Shown here piece after piece: positions 43,301-52,722 of a stretch of 64,000 nt of DNA. How positions within the stretch are numbered: the stretch's first letter is position 1; every line of letters begins with the position of its first letter. The DNA is taken from contig CAJZBQ010000056.1 in NCBI GenBank assembly GCA_914767885.1, forward strand, positions 946,001 through 1,010,000. Direction: 5' to 3'. The DNA comes from Blepharisma stoltei. Lineage: Eukaryota; Ciliophora; Heterotrichea; Heterotrichida; Blepharismidae. The position numbers and the translations under genes are program-made. Under the pieces are notes generated by a model. The model saw only the letters and a program-made list of their open reading frames with translations. It did not search any database and was not told the origin of the DNA.

Positions 43301-44352
43301 AAAAAATTTTAAAAAAAATATATAAATTTTATATGTATTTTTTTTCCTACTAAATTTTTTCTATTGTATTTTTTTACTGATATTTTTTTCATGCTGTTTT
43401 TTTAGAAAAAAAATTTTGAATTTTTTTCCTTCTGTTTTTAATTTTTTTATTTAAACTGATCTTTAACATTTAGGCATTCATTTATTCTTAAAATCTCGTT
43501 ATTAAAGAGAGATTTAAGCTGGGACTGTTTTTCGTTATTTTTAACTCTATTTGACTTAAAGATCTGTATTTCAAATTTTTATAGTAGTTTTTCATGCGGT
43601 TTGGAAAAAAACACAGAAAACTTTTTACTATAAAGCATATGATACAGTTCTTGCATCTATTTTTTATCTATTATGTGAATTTATAGCAAATGCAATGACT
43701 GCTATTGTCATTCATATTTAATAAAGCATTTTCTTTGCTTCTTTTTAAATATTAGTAATTTAATATTTTTTTTATGTGTATTTTTTTCATGCGTTTTTTT
43801 TTCATTTTTTTGGGGGTTGAATTTTTTTCCGCCCTTTTTTCCTATCGTTTCAAAAAATTGGAAAATTTTATGTCAAATTTGACTGTGGGAAACTGTAGGA
43901 AAAAAAAATACAGTGTATTTTTTTCCGCCTCACCCGCCAACCACCCTAATATTGAAAAAGAATTCCTAGATCAAGCTCATAATAAGGTAGAAGACCCAAC
44001 TGACAATGAACCAGAGAGGAGCCAAGTTGTATTTGACATTAAGCCAGTCGATATTACAGTTGATCTTGATAGAATTGCAAGATTAATTTTATTAGATATA
44101 CAGCTAGATGGTCTCAAATGGATAGAGAACTATAACCTCAAGCCTGTTGCCTATAAGATTAATATGCTACAAATGGGCTGCATCATTGAAGACACTATTG
44201 ATACTGATTTTATTGCAGAAAAAATAATGGGCATTACTGGTCAATTGCAATGCGAATGAGAAGATGAAAATGGAGAGGGAATAGGGATATTTTATTATAC
44301 CGAAAGTCCCTTGATTCAAAGTGTAGATATATCAAGCTTCCAAAAATTTTAA
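40374..44352 (+). CDS. Translation elongation factor 1B, beta/alpha-type subunit (eEF1A GDP exchange factor)
   Basis: Exchanges GDP for GTP on eEF1A. 224 aa once two insertions are removed, against about 225 in animals. The N-terminal GST-like region (YNKLEDILHSNLYLCGGTPT) is followed by the acidic motif EYEEFDLFANHP. The C-terminal exchange domain follows: VVFDIKPVDITVDL, LDGLKWIENYNLKPVAYKIN, MLQMGCIIEDT and the terminal SVDISSFQKF, equivalent to VQSMDVAAFNKI. UGA codes Trp in QCE-W-EDENG. The first IES uses TA; the second, a 3-kb transposon, is bounded by a 9-bp repeat without TA. 17 bp from the convergent PIP-kinase gene. Confidence 0.92.
40589..40861. mobile_element. Family-3 IES (273 bp) in eEF1B
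   Basis: TA 40589 and TA 40862. Ends TTTTAAATTGAAATGGG and GATTAAAACGAGGGGGAGTG, with the internal repeat AAACTAAAGGGCTAATTTAC. Excision joins SWPDSL to TVYNTSEYEEFDLF in frame. Confidence 0.87.
41944..42171 (+). pseudogene. Pogo/CENP-B-type helix-turn-helix remnant of a transposase
   Basis: 75-codon open stretch lacking its own ATG: RLTAGDKLVIAQYYLDHQNE then GLSYEDIAYKFNISKSSVGE and LVKGIHQLKRG, ending UAG. This resembles the N-terminal Psq/CENP-B HTH of pogo/Tigger transposases. No DDE catalytic domain follows; the sequence runs into a simple-repeat-tailed retroposon. Likely a decayed DNA-binding half of the element's transposase. Confidence 0.65.
42258..42552 (+). repeat. (TTATG)n pentanucleotide array, tail of the retroposon
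   Basis: About 58 units of TTATG with a few variants (TTATA, CTATG, TCATG). It lies between the left target duplication and the retroposon body, so it is read as the element's 3' tail, expanded after insertion. Open frames through it are artefacts. Confidence 0.85.
42258..43135 (-). mobile_element. Retroposon, subfamily a, with (CATAA)n tail and 12-bp target duplication
   Basis: TAGTAAATTTAT flanks it (42246-42257 and 43136-43147). On the minus strand it starts AATATACATAAAATGGCGG and ends in a pure (CATAA)n tail. The body shares long blocks with 56540-56983: CGGGCATGGTTTTTGGAG, CAGCAGAGCCCAGCC, GAGTTCTTTCTCGGGATGAC and AGTTGGAAATGGAGG. Confidence 0.82.
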
Positions 44353-44369
44353 TTACAAGTTAAAATTAA

Positions 44370-46740
44370 TTAGCTATTCACTCTCCCCTCTTTAAATTAG
44401 AGCCAAACATCCTGCTCCAATTTAAAAAGAGTTATTTATATTATATAAAATAGAACTAAATTTTTAAAAATTGAAAAATTGGAAATTTTACCTATATTTT
44501 GCTCAAATTTAAAGGGGAGAGTCAGTAAAAATTGTATTCATATAACCAAGAAATCTCTCTGCATAAAGTTTGGAAGGCACACATGAAATAGCTGAACTCC
44601 CATATATGCTTCCTTTAAATAAATGCTCAAGTTTCTTTTTCGCACCATAAAGTGTCAAAATATCAATTATTCCCATAAAATAGAGTTTATCCCCATTTAG
44701 CGACATAAGCCCCCCTCCTTCAGTTTCTGCTAAAGGCACATTTGTTCTATGAACAATCCTTTCCCCTTTTGTATGATGGATCCCAAGTAGCAGGCTGTAA
44801 TCAATAATATCATTTTTCACAAAAAATTCGCAGTCTCTTTCCATCTGTTGCAGAACTTTTTCTTTTTTTGTAGGATCTATATCAATTTTTAGTCCTGATC
44901 TATTGAAATCTAAGTCCTTTCTGGCAACAGAAAAATCTTCATTTGGGTCTGTAGATCTGCCATAAGTGGATCCTTTTAGATCATATCTTATATGTATTTC
45001 ATCTCCTGAAGAAAAAACATTCCCCATTACAATGATATATCTTTTAATTGTTTTTCCACCTCTTGGTGAAAGCAATTTATGGAAGCCATAAAATCTTGGG
45101 ATAAGTGTATCAGGATAAGTCATTATGTGCTCATAATACTCAGGTAAAATTTTTCTTAAAAACACATACTCATCTCTGGTCATTGTTTTTACAACATATT
45201 TTCCATCATCACTATAATAGAAAAAGCTGCCACTTTTACCACTGGACATTAGCCCAACTAGGGAAGAAAACTCACTTTGGAGTAGGCTGCTCATTATCAT
45301 ATCAACACCTAATGATTTTATGTACTGATTTGCTGAAATACCATACCTTCTTCGAATTCTCTCAAAAATAAATGGAGAATAATCTCTAAATTTGCACATT
45401 TTGGACTGAACAGAAGACTCACCTGGCAATAAGTTTAGTTTTGATCTTTCTGCAAACTGTTCAGGAGTTGGGATTGAGTTAGGATCTAAATTTACAGCAG
45501 CTGCTCTTACAGCTTTTTGTATACCGAGCATCATGCTTACAATTAAGCTTCAGTCTTCATCACCCCAATGTATGACGCTTTTCTTCTTTTCAGCATTTTT
45601 CTTGGGAACATTATATCTTGTGCTTGCTCTCCTTCTTGGGTTATCTTGAGCGTCTTCATCTCCAAGAGTTTCTGCCTTAAGTGAGTGCATAGACCTTGCT
45701 AGCTCTTTTAATCTGTCTAAAACCATTGATCTTCTATTATCATAAATTTCAGAAGTATCTAAATCACTTATAAAGCTGATGGATTTCTCTGGGGATTTCA
45801 TTTGAGGAATGTGGCTATAAGTACTATCTGAGACTGGCTGTGTGTCTATGTCAGAAAATGATATATCATCGTCTATATAAGAAAAAGGAACGTCCATATC
45901 TCCATCAAGCCCAATTTCTTGATGTGAGCTAAATTTTGGTCCTCTTTCAAAATCTTGTTGCAAAATTAATTTTGGGCCTCTATCAGCTGAGTTGTCTTGA
46001 AAACTTCTAATAAATGAAGCTTTTGGAGACACTTCTTCATTAGCAGGAGCATTAAGCAGCTCTATACAAGAATATAACTTTCTTTCCAAGGACTCTATCC
46101 TATCTCTGTAATTTTCGCTATTAGTTGACTCTTTCCGCTCTTCACATCTATCATTAACTCCAAATCTAGCAAGGCTTAACCATTCAAAAATGGGCTTGTT
46201 TTTAGACAGGCTTTGTTTGAACTCATCGAAATCGATAACTCCATCCCCTTTTAAATCCATCATGTCAAACTGCTTTTTGACAACTTCTTGGCTTGCATCG
46301 TCTTTACTGCTTCCAGTCAGGTTATTTCTCATCTCTGCTACACTCAACAAATATTTCGAAAATTCAGGAAATGTAATGATTTCGCTATTTTTCTGAGCTA
46401 TCAGCCGAAATGACTGGTAAGCTTTTTCTTCTCGATTACCGTGCATTAATATATCCATGTACTCTAAAAACTGTTCAAATGTAATTCTCCCTCTGCAGTC
46501 TTTATCCATTACTTTAAAAATCCGATCTGCTATTGCGCGAGTGCTTTTCATGCCTAACAATCCCATGTTTTTTCTGAATTTCTTTAATGTGAATGCTTTT
46601 CCTTTAGCCATCCTGTCAAACCTCTGTTGATATAATAGCAACTCCTGTGGAGAAAACCTGAACTTGTGTGATAGCAGATATGCTTCAGTTTGCCTAATAG
46701 TGACATGACTTTTCTTATGCTGGCTACTGCAACAATTCAT
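44370..46740 (-). CDS. EF-hand phosphatidylinositol phosphate kinase (PIP5K-like)
   Basis: Predicted Ca-responsive lipid kinase making PI(4,5)P2-type lipids at membranes. 739 aa after a 151-bp IES at the 3' end. N-terminal MNCCSS may be palmitoylated. EF-hand-like loops include DKDCRGRITFEQ (degenerate) and DLKGDGVIDFDE (near canonical). A Ser/Asp-rich linker follows, then the PIPK core: GLMSSGKSGSFFYYSDDGKY, YDLKGSTYGR, DIIDYSLLLGIHH, GIIDILTLYGAKKKLEH and an activation segment VPSKLYAERF resembling type I enzymes. A UGA-coded Trp (GDED-W-SLIV) joins the halves. After IES removal the end is YMNTIFS. Confidence 0.9.
44375..44525. mobile_element. Family-3 IES (151 bp) in the PIP kinase
   Basis: TA 44375 (TATTCACTCTCCCCTCTTTA) and TA 44526; right end CAAATTTAAAGGGGAGAGTC. 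Excision leaves MNTIFS then UAA, three bases past the junction. Confidence 0.75.
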
Positions 46741-46765
46741 AATTATTTAAAAAATGATTAATAGT

Positions 46766-49622
46766 CTATCTTTTAGAATTTCTTAGCTTGTCTGACAGCT
46801 TCCTAACTCCCCATCTTTAATCAAGCGACAATTTGAAAACTTTATAGCAATTGGGAAAATTAATCCCATTTTTAATCAGCGATTTTTTATTGCTAAAATC
46901 AAGTCCACTCCCTATCCAGCCTTAAATCTAACTGTCTACCCATTTTTAGTAATGGATTTTAGAATTTTATATCGTATAATATCTTCTACGCAATTCTAAT
47001 GCTATTTAAGTAAAATATTACATACTCTTTTTATGGTTAATGACAAAATATTCATATGCAGCAATTTTTCTCATATATTTTCCCAGAAATTTTTTAAACC
47101 TCTATCCTTGATCGAAGGATGGCTATTCGTTAGATGGGGATAAGCTTTTTTCTATCATATGCGTCAACTAAACGGTAGTCTCCGTTAAACCCACATCTCA
47201 ACTCTTCTTTGTTTTCTACAATCCGAATCATAGAAAGCATGGAATTTTTGAGTAAGATGCTTTCTGAGCATAAGTCGGCAAGAAGCATTTTTGTGGAATG
47301 CTCACAAAAATGAGAATTCCATGAACACTTTACTTCTTGCTTGAAGATAGGATCTTCTAGGTAGTCACTTAGTGAGCTATGGTTGGTGTCTGATTCATCG
47401 GTAGAGATTGAGCTTTGTGGGCTGGCGGGAGCTGACTTGGGTGCATTGACAAGTTCAAATCGGTAAAATGAAGAAAAAGAACCAATTATTAAATCATTTT
47501 GAGGTTTCATGAGGTTAGGACGAGATTGAAACTCAACCATGGCAAAGGACTCAGATTGTGTATGCTATGGCAAATTGAATTAAACATTGTTTTAATTCTT
47601 TTTAATGTTTTTCAATATATAATTTATGTTTTCCAAATTAAATTATAGGAGTATAATATTTAAAACAGTGTGAAACTCTATTGGGGTTCTATCAAACATA
47701 TATAACATCCGAAACCCAGAAGTTCCATCACTTCAACACATTTCTTCCATCTCAATAAGCCTCAAGTCCCATTTTTTCCGCTCATGAGGTACTGTAACGA
47801 TTTCAATGAGTCTTGAAATACATGTTTCCACGCTGAATTCCGCATTGAGTTCTAGCTTGCGGTTCATAAGCCTATAACACGCCTGCATATCTTCATTTAG
47901 CAGAGGCCTCCACATCCCAGCTGTGCATTGCGTGGCACAGGCTGGCTTTTTGAAAACTATTTGTTCGTTTTCCCAATTACTAAAAATATCAAAGGCTTCT
48001 TGGTCATCATTAAGAATTTCCATGATCTTATTTTCTGATTGGCTACTTCTTAAATGTTCTGCTAGAATTTGAAGTATATGAAAAGCTTGTGTTTGGCTTT
48101 CCCCATGCACTTTTTTAGTCAGGTGTTCATTTAGCCTCATTTCTGATAGCAATTCAGGCTCGATTTTTACGAGCTCTTTGATAACTTCTTGATAATCTCT
48201 GTGTCGGTCTCTTGATGTCAATTTAGTAATCACATCCATTACCTTACTGCCGAGATTTCGAAGTGCACATAAAGGAATGAGGGTTTTTAAGAGAAAAGAT
48301 ATCAAGTCTGGCCTTATGGTTCGCCGCTTTGAGAAGAATTCCCACTCGAAATCTTCAAGAGCTTTGGTTTTGTTCCTTGAATCTTTGTTTAGACGAATCG
48401 AGAAGTCAAAAATAAGCTCTTCGTCAGGAGTAGGAAGTTGGCTTGAGCAAGTACCGATTTGGCTTATAAGGATCCCCCCCTCATTTGTCCATTTTTCTAG
48501 TTTTTTTTATAGGGAAAAAAAATTTTTTTAGGACCTCATTTGTCCAATTTTCTAGTCAAAATTTTGATAGAAAAAAAAAATTTTTAGGACCTCAAATGAC
48601 TCATTTTTTTTAGTTTTTTTACAGTAAAAAACTAAAATTTAGGACATTCGAAAAATCCAAAAATGACTAGAAAATGGGACAAATCATTTTTGACTAGATT
48701 TTGGGACAAATGAGGTCCTGAAAATTTTTTTTTTCTTACTCCCCCCCCCTCCGTGAGTGAACAAAACCATTAGAAAAATCCCTATTTTTTGCCCAAAAAC
48801 CCACCCTCCGTGAGTGAACAAAATTTTTTTAATAGAAAAATTTTTTATGGAAAAAAATTTTGATATATAAATGATAATTAGCATAATGAAATCTAGAGCT
48901 AATTCTATTTAACTTTGAACGAATTGCTTTTTAAAACATAAATTTTATAAATTAAATTAATTTTTGCTTTCCAATTTTTGCGAATTAGGATTTTTTTAAA
49001 TTTCGAAAAAAAAATCTTTTTTATAAAATTTATATATAAATTTTTTAAAAAAAAAAAATTAATCGCCCTCCGTGAGTGAACAAAATTTTTTTGTTCACTC
49101 ACGGAGGGGGGGCGGGGAGTTAGAAAAAAAAACTAGAAAATTGGACAAATGAGGGGGGGATCCTTAAGATCAGCTTGAATATTTAAAAATCTATACTCGC
49201 TTGGGCGTCCTAAAGCATAATAATTATAGACATAATTGATTTCAAAACAATAAACTTATTTTCTAGGGATAGCAAAAGAATTTTTAGATATGGCAGAGTA
49301 TATATAAGTATGGAGTCAATTGGTAACATTTTGAAATAGCTTTCAGTCACGCTTCAAAAAGAATCCGACGCTCTGAGATTACATTAGAGTTTTGGAACAC
49401 ACACTTTGCAGGAAATTTTGGGAGCGAAATTTGTGAACGCTTGAGAACTCCTGAAATTTCCTCTTTGAAAGTGCAGAATTGAGTATACCGCTTGAAAGCT
49501 GTGAGTGTGCAAGTGCAGTTGATAATAATACGGACCTCATAAACTGTGTGGGAACGAAATAGAAGGCTACCTTGATTTTCAGTATAAGTTCGAGGGATTG
49601 AAATACGAATGGAGTGCTCCAT
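46766..49622 (-). CDS. PX-START domain protein
   Basis: 555 aa after removing four IESs. N-terminal PX domain (about residues 20-120: TVYEVRIIINCTCTLTAFKR, QISLPKFPAKCVFQNSNVIS, ERRILFEAWLKA) binds phosphoinositides. The helical middle has no name. The C-terminal START lipid-transfer fold is recognisable in GMWRPLLNEDMQACYRLMNR, ERKKWDLRLIEMEE and the IES-restored FHTVLN-TQSESFAMVEFQSRP. The end after the last IES is DRKKL-RKLSDKLRNSKR. UGA-coded Trp in EMC-W-SDGT. Probably a membrane lipid transfer or tethering protein. It starts 49.6 kb and ends 25 bp upstream of the PIP-kinase start. Confidence 0.82.
46804..47140. mobile_element. IES (337 bp), family with CTCCCCATC ends
   Basis: TA 46804 then ACTCCCCATCTTTAATC; right end CGTTAGATGGGGA and TA 47141. 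Short TIR CCCCATCT. Excision joins DRKKL to RKLSDKL. Confidence 0.78.
47561..47656. mobile_element. Short IES (96 bp) inside the START domain
   Basis: TA 47561 and TA 47657; joins FHTVLN to TQSESFAMVEF in frame. AT-rich. Confidence 0.78.
48467..49164. mobile_element. Family-2 MITE, copy 2, with a family-1 MITE nested inside, as IES
   Basis: Outer ends: TA 48467 with AGGATCCCCCCCTCATTTG and the inverse GAGGGGGGGATCCT before TA 49165. After its inner GACAAATGAGGTCCTG motif the family-2 element is broken at about 48738 by a complete family-1 MITE (TACTCCCCCC..GGGGAGTTA, to about 49124). Excision of the whole 698 bp gives QADLI-SQIGTCSS in frame. Confidence 0.9.
48738..49124. mobile_element. Family-1 MITE nested in a family-2 MITE
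   Basis: Starts TACTCCCCCCCCTCCGTGAG, ends CTCACGGAGG and GGAGTTAG, flanked by TA within the outer element's AT tract. Confidence 0.9.
49251..49308. mobile_element. Short IES (58 bp) in the PX domain gene
   Basis: TA 49251 and TA 49309; joins YQLTP-Y to CFEINYVYNYYALGR in frame and removes stops. Confidence 0.7.
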
Positions 49623-50118
49623 TGAATTATATTACGTAATAAGTAATTTTTTTGGTATCTAATATGTTTGAAAAATTACCATGAAAGTGGGAAAAAGATA
49701 TTAAGATTTAGTAAGAAACTAAGCTATATGACTATATTATTTTTTGATTTATTGTAGACAATATATTTAAAACAATTTGCTTTTCAGTTTTATCGGAAGA
49801 ATTTAGGCTGTCTGATAAATTCATAAAATTTTTTGTTATTTATCGTTTAATGAATTTGCTGGAAAAATAGAGATAATGATTGAAAGTTATGAAAGTTTTG
49901 AAGAGTTTTTAAATTAATAATTAAAATCAGAAAGTTAAATTTAAACTATGGAGGTTATTTAAATTATCTATAAAATTAAATAGAACGCTTATCAAACTTA
50001 TCATTTAATTTTAAATAAAATATTTAATTGAGTATTTTTCATATTATATTTATATTTTAAAAATCCTAAATATAGAGAATTGGAGCATTAGAGGATTATG
50101 CTAAACTACTTCCTCCTC
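49623..50118. other. Intergenic, AT-rich
   Basis: 496 bp; nothing recognised. Confidence 0.5.
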
Positions 50119-50412
50119 CTAAGAGGCTGTCCCAATAATTCTGATAAAATCATCATTTGGACCTTGCCAGGTAGTAGCAACAGACATAATCTGGGCATGA
50201 CCATGCCCTATCTCCCATTGGCTCAGAATCTTCCAGAAGTCGTCCTCTGATATAGAGGTTTCCTCTATATAGCGCTGAAAGCGCAGACATTTTCCCAGGA
50301 GCTTTCCAAGTTCGTCGGACCAAATCGCTTTTTGGTCCGACCAAGGCATTGATTTGGTGCAACCAACCGATAAATTCCGATCAGAATTTATCGGCCTTAC
50401 AGCGCCAAACAT
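50119..50412 (-). CDS. Unknown 97-aa ORF overlapping a hairpin array
   Basis: Starts MFGAVRPINSDRNLSVGCTK and ends FIRIIGTAS then UAG. GC content is higher than the flanks. Most of it is occupied by short perfect inverted repeats (see 50193-50394), so the ORF may be incidental to a structured element or RNA, or the repeats may be within a real small gene. No homologue recognised. Confidence 0.35.
   Translation of the reverse strand: MFGAVRPINSDRNLSVGCTKSMPWSDQKAIWSDELGKLLGKCLRFQRYIEETSISEDDFWKILSQWEIGHGHAQIMSVATTWQGPNDDFIRIIGTAS
50193..50394. repeat. Cluster of six perfect short inverted repeats (hairpins)
   Basis: In order: GGGCATGACCATGCCC (50193-50208); ATATAGAGG/CCTCTATAT with 3-nt loop (50250-50270); GCGCT/AGCGC (50272-50284); GTCGGACCAAA/TTTGGTCCGAC (50314-50341); TTGGT/ACCAA (50354-50366); CCGATAAATTC/GAATTTATCGG (50367-50394). 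Stems are 5-11 bp with short loops and no mismatches. Confidence 0.8.
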
Positions 50413-50993
50413 AGGAAACTTCTATATATAAATAAGAAGCTATTATGAATCAATAGGAATTTGCGATTTTAATAGGCATATTGAAATGCATTATGTAATA
50501 TGTAGAATCGCCATATCTATATTTCCTTATTACGAATCAAGTTTTCACAAAATTAAAATACAGATTTCCATATTTTAATAATTTGGTTATTAAACTTTTT
50601 TAGTCCTCCATAACAATAAGTAAACAATAACCTCTTATCGCTAAACTAATAACTACTTTAAATTAAAAATAACAATAAGTAAAGCACATATATATAAAAA
50701 ATCATAATATTTATAAGTTGAACCCCAAATAAACTGCCTTTTTTAGCTAAAAATTTGGGCAAATATTTATTTCTGCTAAATTTTAAGAAAAATAAAGCTA
50801 ATTTGTCTCAGGTCGAAATATAATTTATTAATATGAAATAATATTTTAACGGAAACTTGTAAAATTGCTATACTAGAGCCTCATAAAATTTATCGGCAAA
50901 TACCCTTCTTTATAATTGTTTATAATAAATTTGTTTTGCAGCAAGCATACTATATTTTAAGAGAAAGTTCCATTATAATTAATTACTCCAAAA
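50413..50993. other. Divergent intergenic spacer
   Basis: 581 bp, strongly AT-rich; nothing recognised. Confidence 0.5.
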
Positions 50994-52709
50994 ATGATCA
51001 TCAATGCTGAAGTGAGCCTCAGCGCTGTAGTTCAAGATTCCAGTCCCTTTGTGCTTTATGGAATAATGCTTCACACAGAATTTTCCAGTCAAATTTTAAT
51101 AAAAAGATATACAGATTTTCTCCGATTTCACGAAAAATTGTGCTGCTTTTCCCATGTCCAGCTTTCAAGTGGTGGGAAATTACTTGACAGAATCCCAAAA
51201 CTCCCAGGCCAAAACTTTTTTACGAAATCAACCTCAGAAAAGGTAATCCAAGAAAGGACAAAGGATTTAACTTCATACGTGAAATTTTTGATAAAAATTA
51301 TTCAAAACATCCATAATTATGAAAATAAGCCATGAGCTTACATGATAAGGCAGTTTCTTAATCTCCCAAATATTGAAGCAAAGGAAAATGAATCCGCAAG
51401 CAAAGTCCAGAAACTGTATAGAAAATATATTGAAGGTGTCAATAAAAGGAGGTTATTGAAAATCGAATATCAGAATAAAGGATATACAAGCTCAATTGAG
51501 CAATTGCCGGACTCACTCATAATTTATATTTTCAGCTTTTTAGGGATATCGTCATTATTCCAAGCAGCTTTGGTATCTAAAAAGTGGGAAACCATCTCAA
51601 GAGCTCCAATTTTGTGAACAAAAATCGACCTTTTTATAAACAAAATATCATTAAGCACAACCACTCTGGAAAAATACTGCAAGAGCTCTATGCTGCAAAC
51701 GATTGATTTTCGATTTAATCTTCAGATCAGTTCTGATGCAGCCTCTATAATAGCTCAAACTTGTAATCCTTTATCCCTTAAAGCAGCACTATTTGATGGT
51801 TGTCAAAGATTTGATGATTATGCTTTAGCAATGCTTGCAGAAAGATTTTGCAGTGCTCTTAAAATCGAGATTTCAGAGTCAGACTTAAAAGGAGGATCCC
51901 GAGGTTTGCAAATATTAAGTTTGGCTGAATGCAGGAATATTAGCGACAAATCTATGGCTTATATAGGGAAGCTAAAGAGGCTTGAAAATTTGAATATGAG
52001 AGGCTGCAATATTACAGATGATGGTGTCACTTTATTATTAGATAAAATTAAAGCGCTTAAATCGATAGATTTCTCAGGCACTTCTGTAGGTATTGGAAGC
52101 TGGAAGTTGTTAAAGGAAAGCCATATCAAAAATATGGTTTTAAACCATTCTAATGAAATACAAAAAGACATCCCTTTTTTAAAAAATACTTCAGTTCAAT
52201 TAATTGATGAAAATTTCGAATATGAGCTTATAGCTGTTTACCCTTTGACCCAAATCCCAACATCCCGCCCATTCAAAGCCAGAAGCTCTTTTACAATCCA
52301 AAGGCTAATTTACATGATCCAAAGTAGCATAGACCTTAAATCTAATCAATCCATACAAGTATTATGTGGATGTACAGTTTTAAAGCCTCATTATACACTT
52401 CAGCAGGTCCAAGCTGAGCTCTGGGATTCTTCTACCTTGATTTTACAGTATCGGCTAAAGTCAAAAATTACTCATCGTCCAACTAACTCTTGGGCGAATC
52501 TTCCTGAATGGACTCCTGACAACTACACCCAAACCTGCATGGGCTGTGGAAGCACCTTTGGTCTTTTCTTACGAAAACACCACTGTCGCAACTGCGGGAA
52601 AGTTTTCTGCAATGACTGCAGCAACTACCGTACGCTGATCCCTTTATCTGGGTTTACGCGCAGCCCTGTAAGAGTATGTCAGTCATGCTTTATTAAAATA
52701 AAACATTAG
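50994..52709 (+). CDS. PX / F-box / LRR / FYVE multidomain protein
   Basis: 571 aa with UGA as Trp (KP-W-AYMI, PIL-W-TKID). Domains in order: PX (about 1-120; IKRYTDFLRFHEKL and DRIPKLPGQN); a possible IQ motif (ASKVQKLYRKYIEGVNKR); F-box (IEQLPDSLIIYIFSFLGISS); leucine-rich repeats (LQILSLAECRNISDKSMAYI, LENLNMRGCNITDDGVTLL); a ubiquitin-like segment (SIQVLCGCTVLKPHYTLQQV); FYVE zinc finger (WTPDNYTQTCMGCGSTFG, RKHHCRNCGK, CNDCSNY). PX and FYVE both bind PI3P, so an endosomal SCF-type ubiquitin ligase adaptor is a reasonable inference. No intron or IES. Confidence 0.87.
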
Positions 52710-52722
52710 CTATTTTAAATAT

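Larger units (their letters stand above)
40914..43935. mobile_element. 3.0-kb transposon with about 0.7-kb inverted repeats and a 9-bp target duplication
   Basis: GCCAACCAC occurs immediately before (40905-40913) and at the right end (43936-43944). Termini are GGGTGAAGCGGAAAAAAA and its inverse. The inverted repeats run to about 41628 on the left and from about 43277 on the right, and include matched blocks such as GACAATAGCAGTCATTGC. Long TIRs plus a 9-bp duplication resemble Mutator-like elements. No transposase is seen outside a nested element. Deleting one copy of the 9-mer plus the element restores FDLFANHPNIEKEF. Confidence 0.85.
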
